DNA from: Aggregicoccus sp. 17bor-14
GTDB lineage: Bacteria; Myxococcota; Myxococcia; Myxococcales; Myxococcaceae
Direction: 5' to 3'
Assembly (NCBI RefSeq): GCF_009659535.1
Contig: NZ_VJZZ01000001.1
Span: 808,590-872,589, forward strand
DNA: 64,000 nt
In this document: positions 55,153-63,921 of the stretch, piece after piece
Layout of the letters: every line of letters begins with the position of its first letter
Position numbering within the stretch: the stretch's first letter is position 1
Program-made: the position numbers and the translations under genes
The notes under the pieces: model-generated
What the model saw: the letters and a program-made list of their open reading frames with translations, nothing else
Told to the model about the DNA's origin: nothing
Database searches by the model: none

Positions 55153-55860
55153 ATGCTCTTTCCCCAGCTCCAATCGCTGGCCGAGTCGGCCTCCGCGGTG
55201 CCCATGCCGGTGCAGGCCAGCACCATGGTGCCGCGCCTGCTCGCCGCGACCCTCATCGGCACGGTGCTCAGCCTGCGCCCGTGGCGCCTGCTCTTCGGGC
55301 GCCCGCTGCCCAAGGCCGAGATGATGCAGGCGCAGATCCTCCTGTGCGCGGCCGCCGCCGTCATCACCCTGGTGGTGGGCGAGAGCATGGCCAAGGCCTT
55401 CGGGCTGGTGGGCCTGGGCGGCTTCGTGCGCTTCAGGTCCGGGCTCAAGGACCCGCGCGACGCGGCCGTGCTCTTCCTCGTCATCGGGCTGGGCATGGCC
55501 TGTGGCCACGGCACGCTGGGCATCGCGTTCGCGGGCGCCTCGTTCGTGGCGCTGATGCTCTTCGCGCAGGACCTGCTGAACAAAGAGGAGAAGCCCTCGA
55601 AGCAGCGCGTGGTGGTGAGCGCGCAGGCGGATGACCTGGTGGGGGCGGAGGCCTCGCTGCGCCAGGCGCTCGGCGCGCGCAACGTGCTGGTGAAGGGCTG
55701 CGCGCTCGACTTCGACGCGCGCCGCCTGGAGCTCGAGGTGGAGGAGCGCGAGCCCGGGGTGCTCGCCGCGGCGCTCAGCGGCACGAACGGCAGCGCCCTG
55801 CGCGGACTGCGCTGGACGACGGTGTCCCCGAAGTCGGGGGCAAGGGAGGAGCTGACATGA
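55153..55860 (+). CDS. DUF4956 membrane protein
   Basis: 235 residues. Four to five membrane helices are visible in the first ~140 residues: LLAATLIGTVLSLRP, MQAQILLCAAAAVITLVVGESMAKAFGLVGLGGFVRFRSGLKDPRDAAVLFLVIGLGMACGHG. The GLVGLGGFVRFRSGLKDPRD stretch is the DUF4956/MgtC-like signature. A soluble C-terminal domain follows (QRVVVSAQADDLVGAEASLRQAL). In other bacteria DUF4956 genes sit beside VTC-type polymerases, as here. Its stop overlaps the next gene by 4 bp (ATGA). It starts 17 bp after the kinase-repeat gene. Confidence 0.85.
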   Translation: MLFPQLQSLAESASAVPMPVQASTMVPRLLAATLIGTVLSLRPWRLLFGRPLPKAEMMQAQILLCAAAAVITLVVGESMAKAFGLVGLGGFVRFRSGLKDPRDAAVLFLVIGLGMACGHGTLGIAFAGASFVALMLFAQDLLNKEEKPSKQRVVVSAQADDLVGAEASLRQALGARNVLVKGCALDFDARRLELEVEEREPGVLAAALSGTNGSALRGLRWTTVSPKSGAREELT

Positions 55861-56594
55861 AGACGCAGAAGACGAAGGTGCTCGCCGCATTCGCGGCGCT
55901 GGTGTTCACGGCGGGCTGCGGGGGCGGAAGCCTTCCCACCGACGACGGCTCCGGGGTGGACCCGGGCCCGGTGAACCCGCAGCCCAATCCGCCCGCGAGC
56001 GCCACCAGCCTGTGGCCGCTCACCACGGGCTCCACCTGGACCTACGCCATCACCGAGAAGGACGGACGGCGCTACACCAAGGACGTGACGGTGAAGGGCC
56101 TCCAGGACGTCCCCAACCAGCCCGGGGTGCAGGCCATCCAGGTGGAGAGCGTGCAGCAGCGCACCCCCGTGTATCTGGAGCGCTCCTGGCAGCAGGAGTC
56201 CGGTGGCCTCGTCACCCGCCTGCGCGAGGAGGACCACCACGACGGGCAGCTCTACAGCGTCAGCGTCTGGTCTCCCGCCACGCTCAAGTCCATCTCCGCG
56301 TCGCACGAGGTGGGCTGGACCTACACCCAGGGTGAGGTGACGGAGAAGGTCGCGTACACGGACGGGACCCCGGCCACGAGCGAGCCCATGAAGCCCTACC
56401 TGTGGCGCATCATCGCGGTGAACGAGACCGTCGAGGTGCCTGCCGGCAAGTTCACCAACGCCGTGCACCTGCAGCGCGACCGCACCGACAAGGACGGCAA
56501 GGTGCGCGACTACTGGCTCGTGCCGGGCGTGGGCAAGGTGAAGGAGGACGGCGAGCGCCTCGAGGAGCTCTCCAGCTACAGCGTGAAGCCGTAG
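55857..56594 (+). CDS. Lipoprotein of unknown function in the polyphosphate locus
   Basis: 245 residues, ATG at 55857 overlapping the DUF4956 stop by 4 bp. A lipobox follows the signal (VFTAGCGGGSLPTDDGSG), so it is anchored in a membrane. After a Pro/Gly/Asn-rich linker the rest is beta-rich: SLWPLTTGSTWTYAITEKDGRRYTKDVTVKG, RSWQQESGGLVTRLREE and DYWLVPGVGKVKEDG. The shape is like other myxobacterial lipoproteins that follow polyphosphate or exopolysaccharide genes. No catalytic motif seen. Translation is coupled to DUF4956. Confidence 0.75.
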   Translation: MKTQKTKVLAAFAALVFTAGCGGGSLPTDDGSGVDPGPVNPQPNPPASATSLWPLTTGSTWTYAITEKDGRRYTKDVTVKGLQDVPNQPGVQAIQVESVQQRTPVYLERSWQQESGGLVTRLREEDHHDGQLYSVSVWSPATLKSISASHEVGWTYTQGEVTEKVAYTDGTPATSEPMKPYLWRIIAVNETVEVPAGKFTNAVHLQRDRTDKDGKVRDYWLVPGVGKVKEDGERLEELSSYSVKP

Positions 56595-56680
56595 CCTCAC
56601 GCAGAGCAGGCGGGCAGGCAGGCGCCCCGCTCCCCTGGTGGGAGAGGGAACTTCGTAGACCAGCCGACGGTTTCACTCTG

Positions 56681-56703
56681 CGCCCGGGGAGCTTCCCCGG
56701 CGC
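56681..56703 (+). terminator. Hairpin between the lipoprotein and phosphatase genes
   Basis: CGCCCGGGGA and TCCCCGGCG pair with one bulged base around a 3-base loop at 56681-56703. It lies immediately before GGAGG (56704-56708) and the phosphatase ATG, so it could terminate the operon or attenuate translation of the phosphatase. Confidence 0.45.
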
Positions 56704-56712
56704 GGAGGCCGA

Positions 56713-58320
56713 ATGCACCGTCGAGACGCACTGTCCCCTCGCCTGCTCCTTCCTGCCCTGCTCCTCGCGCTCGTGGGTGCGACGCAGGGTGCGCGTGCGG
56801 CCACCCTCACCCGCGCCCCGTATCTCCAGAACGTGAAGCCGGACGCGGCCACGGTGGCCTTCCGGATGAGCGGCACCTGCGCCGCCACGGTGCGCTACGG
56901 CAAGGGCAGCAGCACGGACCTGAGCGCGAACGCCGGCAGCAGCGCCGCGGTGCAGGCCGTGACGCTGCGCGGCCTCGAGCCGGCCACCCGCTACTCGTAC
57001 GTGGTGGACGCGTGCGGCAGCAGCAGCCCCGCGAAGAGCTTCGTCACCGCGCCGCTGCAGGGCACCCAGAAGGTGCACTTCGCCGCGGTGGGGGACTTCG
57101 GCACCGGCGGCACCCAGGAGAAGCAGGTCGCGGACGCGATGCTCGCGCTGCACCCGGAGCTCTTCGTCGCGCTGGGCGACAACGCATACGACGCGGGCAC
57201 CGAGGCGCAGTTCCAGACCAACCTCTTCGCGCCCATGGCCGGGCTGCTCGCGGAGGTGCCGCTCTTCCCCAGCGTGGGCAATCACGAGTACGTGACGAAC
57301 GAGGCCCAGCCCTACCTGGACAACTTCTACCTGCCCACGAACAACGCGCTGGGCAGCGAGCGCTTCTACTCGTTCGACTGGGGCTTCATCCACTTCGTCT
57401 CGCTCGACTCCAACTGCGCGCTGGGCATGTCCGGGGCGGACAAGTGCACGCTGGCGGCGCAGAAGGCCTTCGTGGAGCAGGACCTCGCGGCGAGCACGGC
57501 GGCGTGGAAGGTCGTCTTCTTCCACCACCCGCCCTTCTCCAGCGGCGATCACGGCAGCCAGCTCACGATGCGCCGCGAGTTCGGCCCCCTCTTCGAGAAG
57601 TACGGGGTGGACCTGGTGCTCACCGGGCACGACCACAACTACGAGCGCAGCTACCCGATGAAGGGCGACAACGTGGCGAGCAGCGGCGGCATCCCCTACC
57701 TCGTGGTGGGCAGCGGCGGCGCCACCCTGCGCCCCTTCACCACCGCGAAGCCCTCCTGGAGCGCGGTGCGCAACGACACCGACTACGGCTTCCTCGACGT
57801 GAACGTCGAGGGGGGCACGCTGCAGGCCCGCTTCCTCAACCCCTCGGGCCGCGTGGTGGACAGCTTCACGCTCACGAAGCAGGTGGCCGCGCCGCCCTCC
57901 GCCGCGAGCCTGAGCGTCGCGGTGGACAAGGACAGCGGCACGGCGCCGCACCAGGCCCAGTTCACCGCCACCACCTCGCTGTCCAATCCGACCCTGAACT
58001 GGAGCTTCGGCGATGGCGGTACCTCCACGGGCGCGCAGGCGAGCCACACCTTCACCGAGCCGGGCCAGTACACCGTGAGCGCCACCGCGACCTCGGGCGC
58101 CCAGAGCGTGACCCGCAGCCTCACCGTGCTGGTGGTGGCCCCGGGCCAGCCCCTGCCCCCGTCGGCCGGCGGCGGCGTGGCCCAGCAGCCTCCGGCCGCC
58201 CTCAATCCCTCGGACGGAGCGCAGTCGGGGGGCTGCAGTGCGAGCCCTGCGGCGGCGCTGCTCCCGGTCGCGGGGCTGCTCGCCGCGGGCTTCGCCCGTC
58301 GCCGCCGGCGCCGCGCCTGA
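56713..58320 (+). CDS. Secreted purple-acid-phosphatase-like metallophosphatase with PKD and MYXO-CTERM tail
   Basis: 535 residues. Signal peptide, then an Fn3-like N-terminal domain (LTRAPYLQNVKPDAATVAFRMSGTCAATVRYG, to ~115) as in purple acid phosphatases. The calcineurin-fold core has VGDFGTGG, LGDNAYDAG, VGNHEYVT, FFHHPPFSSGDHGS and TGHDHNYERSYP. A PKD domain follows (NWSFGDGGTSTGAQASHTFTEPGQYTVSATAT, ~430-475). The end, GGCSASPAAALLPVAGLLAAGFARRRRRRA, is MYXO-CTERM-like: a Cys, a hydrophobic stretch, then an Arg cluster. The enzyme likely releases phosphate at the cell surface, feeding the porin and polyphosphate genes upstream. GGAGG precedes the ATG. Confidence 0.88.
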   Translation: MHRRDALSPRLLLPALLLALVGATQGARAATLTRAPYLQNVKPDAATVAFRMSGTCAATVRYGKGSSTDLSANAGSSAAVQAVTLRGLEPATRYSYVVDACGSSSPAKSFVTAPLQGTQKVHFAAVGDFGTGGTQEKQVADAMLALHPELFVALGDNAYDAGTEAQFQTNLFAPMAGLLAEVPLFPSVGNHEYVTNEAQPYLDNFYLPTNNALGSERFYSFDWGFIHFVSLDSNCALGMSGADKCTLAAQKAFVEQDLAASTAAWKVVFFHHPPFSSGDHGSQLTMRREFGPLFEKYGVDLVLTGHDHNYERSYPMKGDNVASSGGIPYLVVGSGGATLRPFTTAKPSWSAVRNDTDYGFLDVNVEGGTLQARFLNPSGRVVDSFTLTKQVAAPPSAASLSVAVDKDSGTAPHQAQFTATTSLSNPTLNWSFGDGGTSTGAQASHTFTEPGQYTVSATATSGAQSVTRSLTVLVVAPGQPLPPSAGGGVAQQPPAALNPSDGAQSGGCSASPAAALLPVAGLLAAGFARRRRRRA

Positions 58321-58450
58321 GGCCGTCCGGCCGGCCGCCCTGCGCTCGGCCCTTGTCAAGGCCCGCCGGGGATGCGATGCGCCTTCCCCGGACCGCCGCC
58401 GCGAGCGCGCAAGGGGTCCCCGGGCGCCCGCCCAGAAGAGGAACACCGCT

Positions 58451-59956
58451 TTGAAGAACCGCCGCCCCGCCCCCTCCTCCGCCCCGCGCAAGGCCGCGCA
58501 TGCCAAGGGCCGCCCCGGTCCGCGCGCCGCCGGGCGTCCCCCGCAGCGCGAGCCGGAGCTGCCGCCGCGCTCCGCCACGCCGCGCTCGGCGGCACCGCGC
58601 GCCGGGGAGGCGCACCGCGAGCGCCCGCTGCGCGAGGACCTGGTGCTGCAGGCCTGCCTCGAGGCCTACGGGCTCGTCACCCGCGAGGGCCGGCTCGCCG
58701 ACCGCGCGCTGGACTTCACCCTGCGGCGCAAGACGAACCTCTACTCCAACGAGCGGCGCGCCGTGGCCGAGCGCGTCTACGCGCTGCTGCGCCGCCGGCG
58801 CACGGTGGACTTCCTGCTGCAGCACGCGCGGCCCCGCTTCGAGCGGCTGGATCCCTCGCGCCAGGACGTGCTGCGGCTCGCCGCGAGCCGCGTGCTGCAC
58901 GGCGAGCCGCCCGAGCTCGTCGCGCGCGGCTCCTCGCTCCTGCAGGAGGATGCCCAGTGCCTCCTCGCCCTGCCCGAGGCGGCCGCCGCGCTCGAGGCCC
59001 TGCCCGAGGCGCAGCGCTTCCCCATCGCCGCGTCGCTGCCGGACTTCCTCGCGCGTGCCTTCCAGGAGACCTTCGGCCCGGACGCGGCGCGCGCCGCCGA
59101 GGCGATGAACGAGCGCGCCCCGCTCACCGCCCGCCTCAACGCGCTGAAGACGGACCGCGCGAGCCTCAAGGCGCGGCTCGCCGAGGAGGGCGTGGAGGCG
59201 CGCGAGACACCCCTGTCCGCGCTCGGCCTGGTGCTCGACAGCCGCCTCAACGCCTTCTCGCTGCCCAGCTTCAAGGACGGCCTCTTCGAGCTGCAGGACG
59301 AGGGCAGCCAGCTGCTCGGCATGCTGGTGGACGCGCCGCCCACGCGCGTGGTGGACGCGTGCGCGGGCGCGGGCGGCAAGACGCTGCAGCTCGCGGCGCA
59401 GATGAAGAACCGCGGCGACCTGCACGCGCTGGACGTGGACGAGAAGCGCGTGGACGAGCTGCGCAAGCGCGCGCGCCGCGCCGGCGTGCACAACGTGCGC
59501 ACCCAGGTCATCCCCGCGGAAGGAGCCGCCGCGGACGAGGCGATTGCCGCGCTCGCCGGCAAGGCGGACCGCGTGCTGGTGGACGCGCCCTGCACTGGCA
59601 CCGGCACCTACCGCCGCAAGCCGGACGCGCGCTACCGGCTCACGCCCCAGGATCTCACCGTGCACGTGGAGCGGCAGAAGACGCTGCTCGAGCGCTTCGC
59701 CACGATGGTGAAGCCCGGCGGCCGCCTCATCTACGGCACCTGCAGCGTGCTGCGCGCGGAGAACGAGGACGTGGTGGCGCACTTCCTCTCGCGCCACCCG
59801 GACTTCCAGGTGCGCCCGGTGGCCGAGCTGCTGGGGCCCGAGCTCGCCGAGCGCCTGGGCTCGGGGCCCTTCCTGCGGCTCGCCCCGCACCTGCACAACA
59901 CGGACGGCTTCTTCGGCGCCGTGCTCGTGCGCGCGAAGGAGGCGCCGCGCAGCTGA
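58451..59956 (+). CDS. RsmB-like RNA (cytosine-5) methyltransferase
   Basis: 501 residues from a TTG at 58451 (AGAGGA upstream); longer in-frame forms start inside the preceding gene. The first ~60 residues are a Pro/Arg-rich extension. A NusB-like helical N-terminal domain follows (LADRALDFTLRRKTNLYSNERRAVAERVYALLRRRRTVDFLL). The SAM domain shows VVDACAGAGGKTLQLA, HALDVDEKRVDELRKRA, LVDAPCTGTGTYRRKPDARYRL (PC motif, one catalytic Cys) and LIYGTCSVLRAENEDVV (TC motif). These are the two Cys of RsmB/NSUN enzymes that methylate 16S rRNA. The stop overlaps the next gene by one base. Confidence 0.85.
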   Translation: MKNRRPAPSSAPRKAAHAKGRPGPRAAGRPPQREPELPPRSATPRSAAPRAGEAHRERPLREDLVLQACLEAYGLVTREGRLADRALDFTLRRKTNLYSNERRAVAERVYALLRRRRTVDFLLQHARPRFERLDPSRQDVLRLAASRVLHGEPPELVARGSSLLQEDAQCLLALPEAAAALEALPEAQRFPIAASLPDFLARAFQETFGPDAARAAEAMNERAPLTARLNALKTDRASLKARLAEEGVEARETPLSALGLVLDSRLNAFSLPSFKDGLFELQDEGSQLLGMLVDAPPTRVVDACAGAGGKTLQLAAQMKNRGDLHALDVDEKRVDELRKRARRAGVHNVRTQVIPAEGAAADEAIAALAGKADRVLVDAPCTGTGTYRRKPDARYRLTPQDLTVHVERQKTLLERFATMVKPGGRLIYGTCSVLRAENEDVVAHFLSRHPDFQVRPVAELLGPELAERLGSGPFLRLAPHLHNTDGFFGAVLVRAKEAPRS

Positions 59957-61776
59957 TGCCCCCGTCCCCTGCCCCGGCCACCGTGGACTACCGGGTCGCG
60001 ATGCCGCGGCCCCACTCGCACCTCTTCGAGGTGGAGGCGCGCTTTCCCGCGCTCGCGGTGCGGGGCGGGCAGCTCGACGCGCTGTTCCCGGTGTGGACCC
60101 CGGGCAGCTACCTGGTGCGCGAGTACGCGCGCCACGTGCAGGACGTGCAGGCGGTGGACGAGCGCGGCGCTGCGCTTCCCGTCACGCGCATGGACAAGCG
60201 CACCCTGCGCGTGAGCGGCGCCGAGGGCGCGGTGACCCTGCGCTACCGCGTCTACGCGAACGAGCTCACGGTGCGCACGAGCCACCTGGACGGCAGCCAC
60301 GCCTACTTCAACGGCGCGACGTTGTTCCTCTACACCGAGCGCACCCGCGCGCTCGCGCACCACGTGCAGGTGGAGGCACCCGAGGGCTGGCGCACCTTCA
60401 CCGCGCTCGAGCGCGGCGAGGATGGGGCCTTCGTCGCCGCGGACTACGACGTCCTGGTGGACAGCCCCTTCGAGGTGGGCCCGCACACGCCCGTGCGCTT
60501 CGCTGCCGGCGGCGTGCCCCACGAGCTGGTGGTGTGGGGAGACACGCTCGCCGAGCCCGAGCGGCTCGCGCAGGACCTGCAGCGCCTCGTGGAGACGGAG
60601 GCGGCGCTGTTCGGCGGCCTGCCCCTGCAGCGCTACCTCTTCCTCCTCTACCTCACGGACAAGGGGCGCGGCGGGCTCGAGCACGCGAGCTCCACGGCGC
60701 TGCTCTTCCCGCGCGCGGGGCTCGCGAGCGCGCGCGGCTGGGAGGACCTGCTCACCCTGGCCGCGCACGAGTACTTCCACCTGTGGATGGTGAAGCGGGT
60801 GAAGCCGCGCGCCTTCGTCCCCTTCGACTACGGCCAGGAGAACTACACCACCCTGCTGTGGGCCTTCGAGGGCGGGACGGCGTACTACGACAACCTCGTG
60901 GTGCGCCGCGCGGGGCTGATGTCCGCCGCGCGCTACCTCACCCGCCTGGGCGAGACGCTGAGCCAGCTGCACGCCACCCCCGGCCGGCGCGTGCAGAGCC
61001 TCAGCGACGCCTCGCTGCTCAGCTGGGTGAAGCAGTACCGGCCGGACGAGAACTCCCCCAACAGCGCCATCTCCTACTACCTGAAGGGCGAGGTGGTGTG
61101 CGCGCTGCTGGACCTGGAGCTGCGCCGCCTCACCCGGGATGCCTTCAGCCTCGACCACCTGATGCGCGCGCTCTTCGAGCGCTACGGGGACGGCTCCGGG
61201 GTGCCGGAGGACGGCGTGGAGGCGCTCGCGCGCGAGCGCGTGGAGGCACTCGCTGGTGCAGAGGCTGCGGCCGAGCTCGCGCGCTTCTTCGAGCACAGCG
61301 TGCGCGGCACCAGGGAGCTGGACTACGCCCCCTTCGCGCACGTGGGGCTGGAGCTGCGCTTTCGCGTGCGCGAGTCCGCGAGCGACAAGGGCGGCAGCGG
61401 CCCCCGCGTGCGCGCAGCCGACAGCCGGCCCCGCGGCTGGCTCGGCCTCACCCCGCGCGGCAGCGCCACGGTGGCGAGCGTGCTGGAGGGCAGCCCCGCG
61501 CAGGAGGCGGGCCTCTACCCCGAGGACGACCTGGTGGCGCTGGACGGCTTCAAGGTGGACGGGGCGTCGCTGCTCGCGCGCTGCGAGGAGAAGCGCCCGG
61601 GAGACTCCGTGCGCATCGCGCTGTTCCGGCGCGACCGGCTGATGGAGGTGACGGTGGTGCTGGGGCAGAAGCCCGCGGACGCCGCCTACCTGGTGCGCGT
61701 GGAGCGCCCCACGGATGCCCAGCGCGCCGCCTTCCAGGCCTGGCTGGGCTCGCCACTGGACGATCTCCCCGGCTAG
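59956..61776 (+). CDS. M61-family glycyl aminopeptidase-like protein with PDZ domain
   Basis: 606 residues; the ATG at 59956 uses the last base of the methyltransferase TGA, so translation is coupled. N-terminal beta-domain (VDYRVAMPRPHSHLFEVEARFPAL). The zinc site is visible: LTLAAHEYFHLWMVKRVKPRAFVPFDYG (HExxH), preceded by GGLEHASSTALL, and later ISYYLKGEVVCALLDLELRR. A C-terminal PDZ-like domain (WLGLTPRGSATVASVLEGSPAQEAGLYPEDDLVALDG) follows. No signal peptide is seen. These proteins cleave peptides with N-terminal Gly or Ala in known cases. Confidence 0.88.
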   Translation: MPPSPAPATVDYRVAMPRPHSHLFEVEARFPALAVRGGQLDALFPVWTPGSYLVREYARHVQDVQAVDERGAALPVTRMDKRTLRVSGAEGAVTLRYRVYANELTVRTSHLDGSHAYFNGATLFLYTERTRALAHHVQVEAPEGWRTFTALERGEDGAFVAADYDVLVDSPFEVGPHTPVRFAAGGVPHELVVWGDTLAEPERLAQDLQRLVETEAALFGGLPLQRYLFLLYLTDKGRGGLEHASSTALLFPRAGLASARGWEDLLTLAAHEYFHLWMVKRVKPRAFVPFDYGQENYTTLLWAFEGGTAYYDNLVVRRAGLMSAARYLTRLGETLSQLHATPGRRVQSLSDASLLSWVKQYRPDENSPNSAISYYLKGEVVCALLDLELRRLTRDAFSLDHLMRALFERYGDGSGVPEDGVEALARERVEALAGAEAAAELARFFEHSVRGTRELDYAPFAHVGLELRFRVRESASDKGGSGPRVRAADSRPRGWLGLTPRGSATVASVLEGSPAQEAGLYPEDDLVALDGFKVDGASLLARCEEKRPGDSVRIALFRRDRLMEVTVVLGQKPADAAYLVRVERPTDAQRAAFQAWLGSPLDDLPG

Positions 61777-61868
61777 GCGTGCCGCCCACCGGGGTGCGGG
61801 CACTTGCAACGCCGTCCGCTCGACACCTCCCCTTGCTGGGGGGCAGGCCCGTCACTACCTCCTCCCGC

Positions 61869-62261
61869 ATGACGTGGCCTGCCCTGCACCTGCTCGTGCT
61901 CTCCTCCGTGCTCGTCCCTCTCGTCGCGTGCGTGGAGCCGCCTCCGCCACCTCCGGACCGCCCCGATGCGTGCTCCGTGGAGCTGGTGCTGCTGCGGGTG
62001 AAGGTGGTGGACGCGGAGGGGGCGCCCGTGGAGGGCGCCGTGGTCACCGCGCGCAACGAGGGCAGCGGCAAGACGCTGATCGGCACCACGGATGCGCGCG
62101 GCGCCACGCTCGCGGTGAACGAGGAGATCGGCGACGGGGCGGTGGAGGTGCAGGCCGAGCGCGCGCCCAAGACGAGCCCGGCCGTGGCGGTGGGCTGGAC
62201 CTGCGACGCCTGCCACTGCTACCCGAGCACCGCCGAGCTCACGCTCGCGCTGGATCGCTAG
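61869..62261 (+). CDS. Small lipoprotein with carboxypeptidase-regulatory-like beta domain
   Basis: 130 residues. [29 protein letters not shown] has a lipobox (LVAC). Next come a proline run and a beta-sandwich: [64 protein letters not shown], typical of a CarboxypepD_reg-like or Big-type fold. Five cysteines, with CDACHCYP near the end, could form disulfides. Such small lipoproteins are common in myxobacteria; the role is unknown. It lies 92 bp after the M61 gene. Confidence 0.7.
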   Translation: MTWPALHLLVLSSVLVPLVACVEPPPPPPDRPDACSVELVLLRVKVVDAEGAPVEGAVVTARNEGSGKTLIGTTDARGATLAVNEEIGDGAVEVQAERAPKTSPAVAVGWTCDACHCYPSTAELTLALDR

Positions 62262-62334
62262 GCGCCCGCCGGGCAGACGGCGGGGCGAGCAGCGTTGTGG
62301 GGCGGCCCCCTGGCCGCTAGCGTTGCCCTCACCG

Positions 62335-63255
62335 ATGCCCCGCGCCACGCCCCCGCCCGACCCCTCTGGAGATCCCCTGCAGGAGCTGCTGCGCCAGCCC
62401 GTGAGCGCGCTCACCCTGCGCTTCGTGGAGCAGGCGCAGCCCGTGCCCCACGGGCTGCTCGCGGCGCTGGAGGCGGACCCGCGCCAGGCGGCGCGCGCGC
62501 TCGCCCGGCGGCTGCGCACGCGCGAGGGGCGCAACCGCGCGGAAGGGCAGCGGCTGCGCAACCTGCTGCGCTTCGAAGTAGAGCTGTGGGAGCAGGGGCT
62601 CGAGCACGTGGCGGGCGTGGACGAGGCCGGCATGGCGCCGCTCGCCGGCCCCGTGGTGGCGGCCGCCGCGGTGCTCCCGCGCGGCTACCGGCTGCGCGGC
62701 CTGGACGACTCGAAGAAGATCCTGGACGAGCGCCGCCGCGAGGAGCTGGCCGAGGCCATCAAGCGCGACGCGCTCGCGTGGGGCGTGGGCGTGGCCGAGG
62801 TGGAGGAGATCGACCGGCTGAACATCTACCACGCGGGCCTGCTCGCCATGCGCCGCGCGGTGGAGGCGCTGGGGCTGGTGCCCCATTTCGCGCTGGTGGA
62901 CGCGCGCAAGATTCCCGAGTGCCCCTGCCCGCAGCGGGGCATCATCCACGGGGACGCGCTCTCGCTAAGCATCGCGGCCGCCAGCGTGCTGGCGAAGACC
63001 ACGCGCGACCGGATGATGGTGGAGCTGGACCGGCAGCACCCGGGCTACGGGCTCGCGGTGCACAAGGGCTACCCCACGCCGAAGCACCTGCAGGCGCTGC
63101 GCGAGCGCGGCGTGCTGCCCATCCACCGCCGCAGCTTCGCCCCGGTGCGCGAGGCGCTCGGGCTGCCGCGCGCGCAGGGCGAGCTGTTCCCGGCGCCCGC
63201 CGCGGCCGCGGTGCCCGTCCCCTCGCCGCCGCCGAGCCCGGACCCGGCGCCGTGA
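62335..63255 (+). CDS. rnhB: Ribonuclease HII with altered GRG motif and N-terminal extension
   Basis: 306 residues from the ATG at 62335 (TTG at 62323 possible). The first ~95 residues are an extra helical domain absent from most RNase HII. The catalytic domain follows: [21 protein letters not shown] (Asp and Glu), [43 protein letters not shown] and [21 protein letters not shown]. All acidic catalytic residues are kept, but the usual Gly-Arg-Gly after DEx reads Gly-Met-Ala. In this family that motif recognises the ribonucleotide. The stop overlaps the next gene by 4 bp (GTGA). Confidence 0.88.
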   Translation: MPRATPPPDPSGDPLQELLRQPVSALTLRFVEQAQPVPHGLLAALEADPRQAARALARRLRTREGRNRAEGQRLRNLLRFEVELWEQGLEHVAGVDEAGMAPLAGPVVAAAAVLPRGYRLRGLDDSKKILDERRREELAEAIKRDALAWGVGVAEVEEIDRLNIYHAGLLAMRRAVEALGLVPHFALVDARKIPECPCPQRGIIHGDALSLSIAAASVLAKTTRDRMMVELDRQHPGYGLAVHKGYPTPKHLQALRERGVLPIHRRSFAPVREALGLPRAQGELFPAPAAAAVPVPSPPPSPDPAP

Positions 63256-63881
63256 GCGCGGACCGCGACATCGACGGGTGGCTCGCCGAGCGCGGGCTCA
63301 CGCTCGCCGACAGTCGCACCCGCGCGCGCGCCGCCCTCGAGGAGGGCGGGCTCACCCGCGCCGGCAAGGCCCGCATGAGCGAGGAGAAGCTCGCGCGCGC
63401 CTCCGCCCTCCTGGACGGGCGCTTCTTTCCCCACTGCGGCGCCCCCGCCTGCCTCGCCGCGGCGCAGGGCAGCGGCCGCGAGCCCCTGCACGTCACGCCG
63501 CGCAGCCACTGCGCGCACTGCGGCGGCTCGGACAACCGGCGCGCGGAGCGGGCCTTCCTCGAGGCCTGCCGCGGCGCAGGCGTGCAGCGGGTGGTCATCG
63601 TGGGAGGCTCCCCTGCCGTGCGCGAGGAGCTGGGGACGATCGCCGGCGCCGAGGTGGCGCTGCGCCTGGTGGACGGCACCGAGCGGCGCACGGCGGACCG
63701 GGCGCGCGGGGACCTCGAGTGGGCAGACCTGGTGCTGGTGTGGGGCGCCACCGAGCTGCACCACCAGGTGAGCACCCACTACACCGCGGCGCCGCCGCCC
63801 CTGCGCCGCAAGGTGCTGCACGTGCCCAAGCGCGGGGTCGCGGCGCTGCTCGCCGCGGCCATCACCCACCTGCAGCGCTAG
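63252..63881 (+). CDS. Cysteine-rich protein overlapping rnhB, possibly DUF2325-like
   Basis: 209 residues from a GTG at 63252 that overlaps the rnhB stop by 4 bp. The N-terminal ~60 residues are helical and look DNA- or RNA-binding ([38 protein letters not shown]), resembling an S4-like segment. Then [16 protein letters not shown] and [21 protein letters not shown] give three Cys pairs, a possible zinc site. The C-terminus ([64 protein letters not shown]) has the Rossmann-like shape and the [11 protein letters not shown] motif of DUF2325 proteins. Role unknown. Overlap suggests it is made with RNase HII. Confidence 0.65.
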   Translation: MSADRDIDGWLAERGLTLADSRTRARAALEEGGLTRAGKARMSEEKLARASALLDGRFFPHCGAPACLAAAQGSGREPLHVTPRSHCAHCGGSDNRRAERAFLEACRGAGVQRVVIVGGSPAVREELGTIAGAEVALRLVDGTERRTADRARGDLEWADLVLVWGATELHHQVSTHYTAAPPPLRRKVLHVPKRGVAALLAAAITHLQR

Positions 63882-63897
63882 TTGGACTGCGCGAGAT

Positions 63898-63921
63898 GCG
63901 CACGCGCAGTGCGGCGTGCGC
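63898..63921. terminator. Perfect 8-bp hairpin after the last gene
   Basis: GCGCACGC (63898-63905) pairs with GCGTGCGC (63914-63921) around 8 bases, starting 17 bases after the stop of the last gene. The remaining ~80 bases to the window edge show no coding pattern I can support. Confidence 0.4.
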
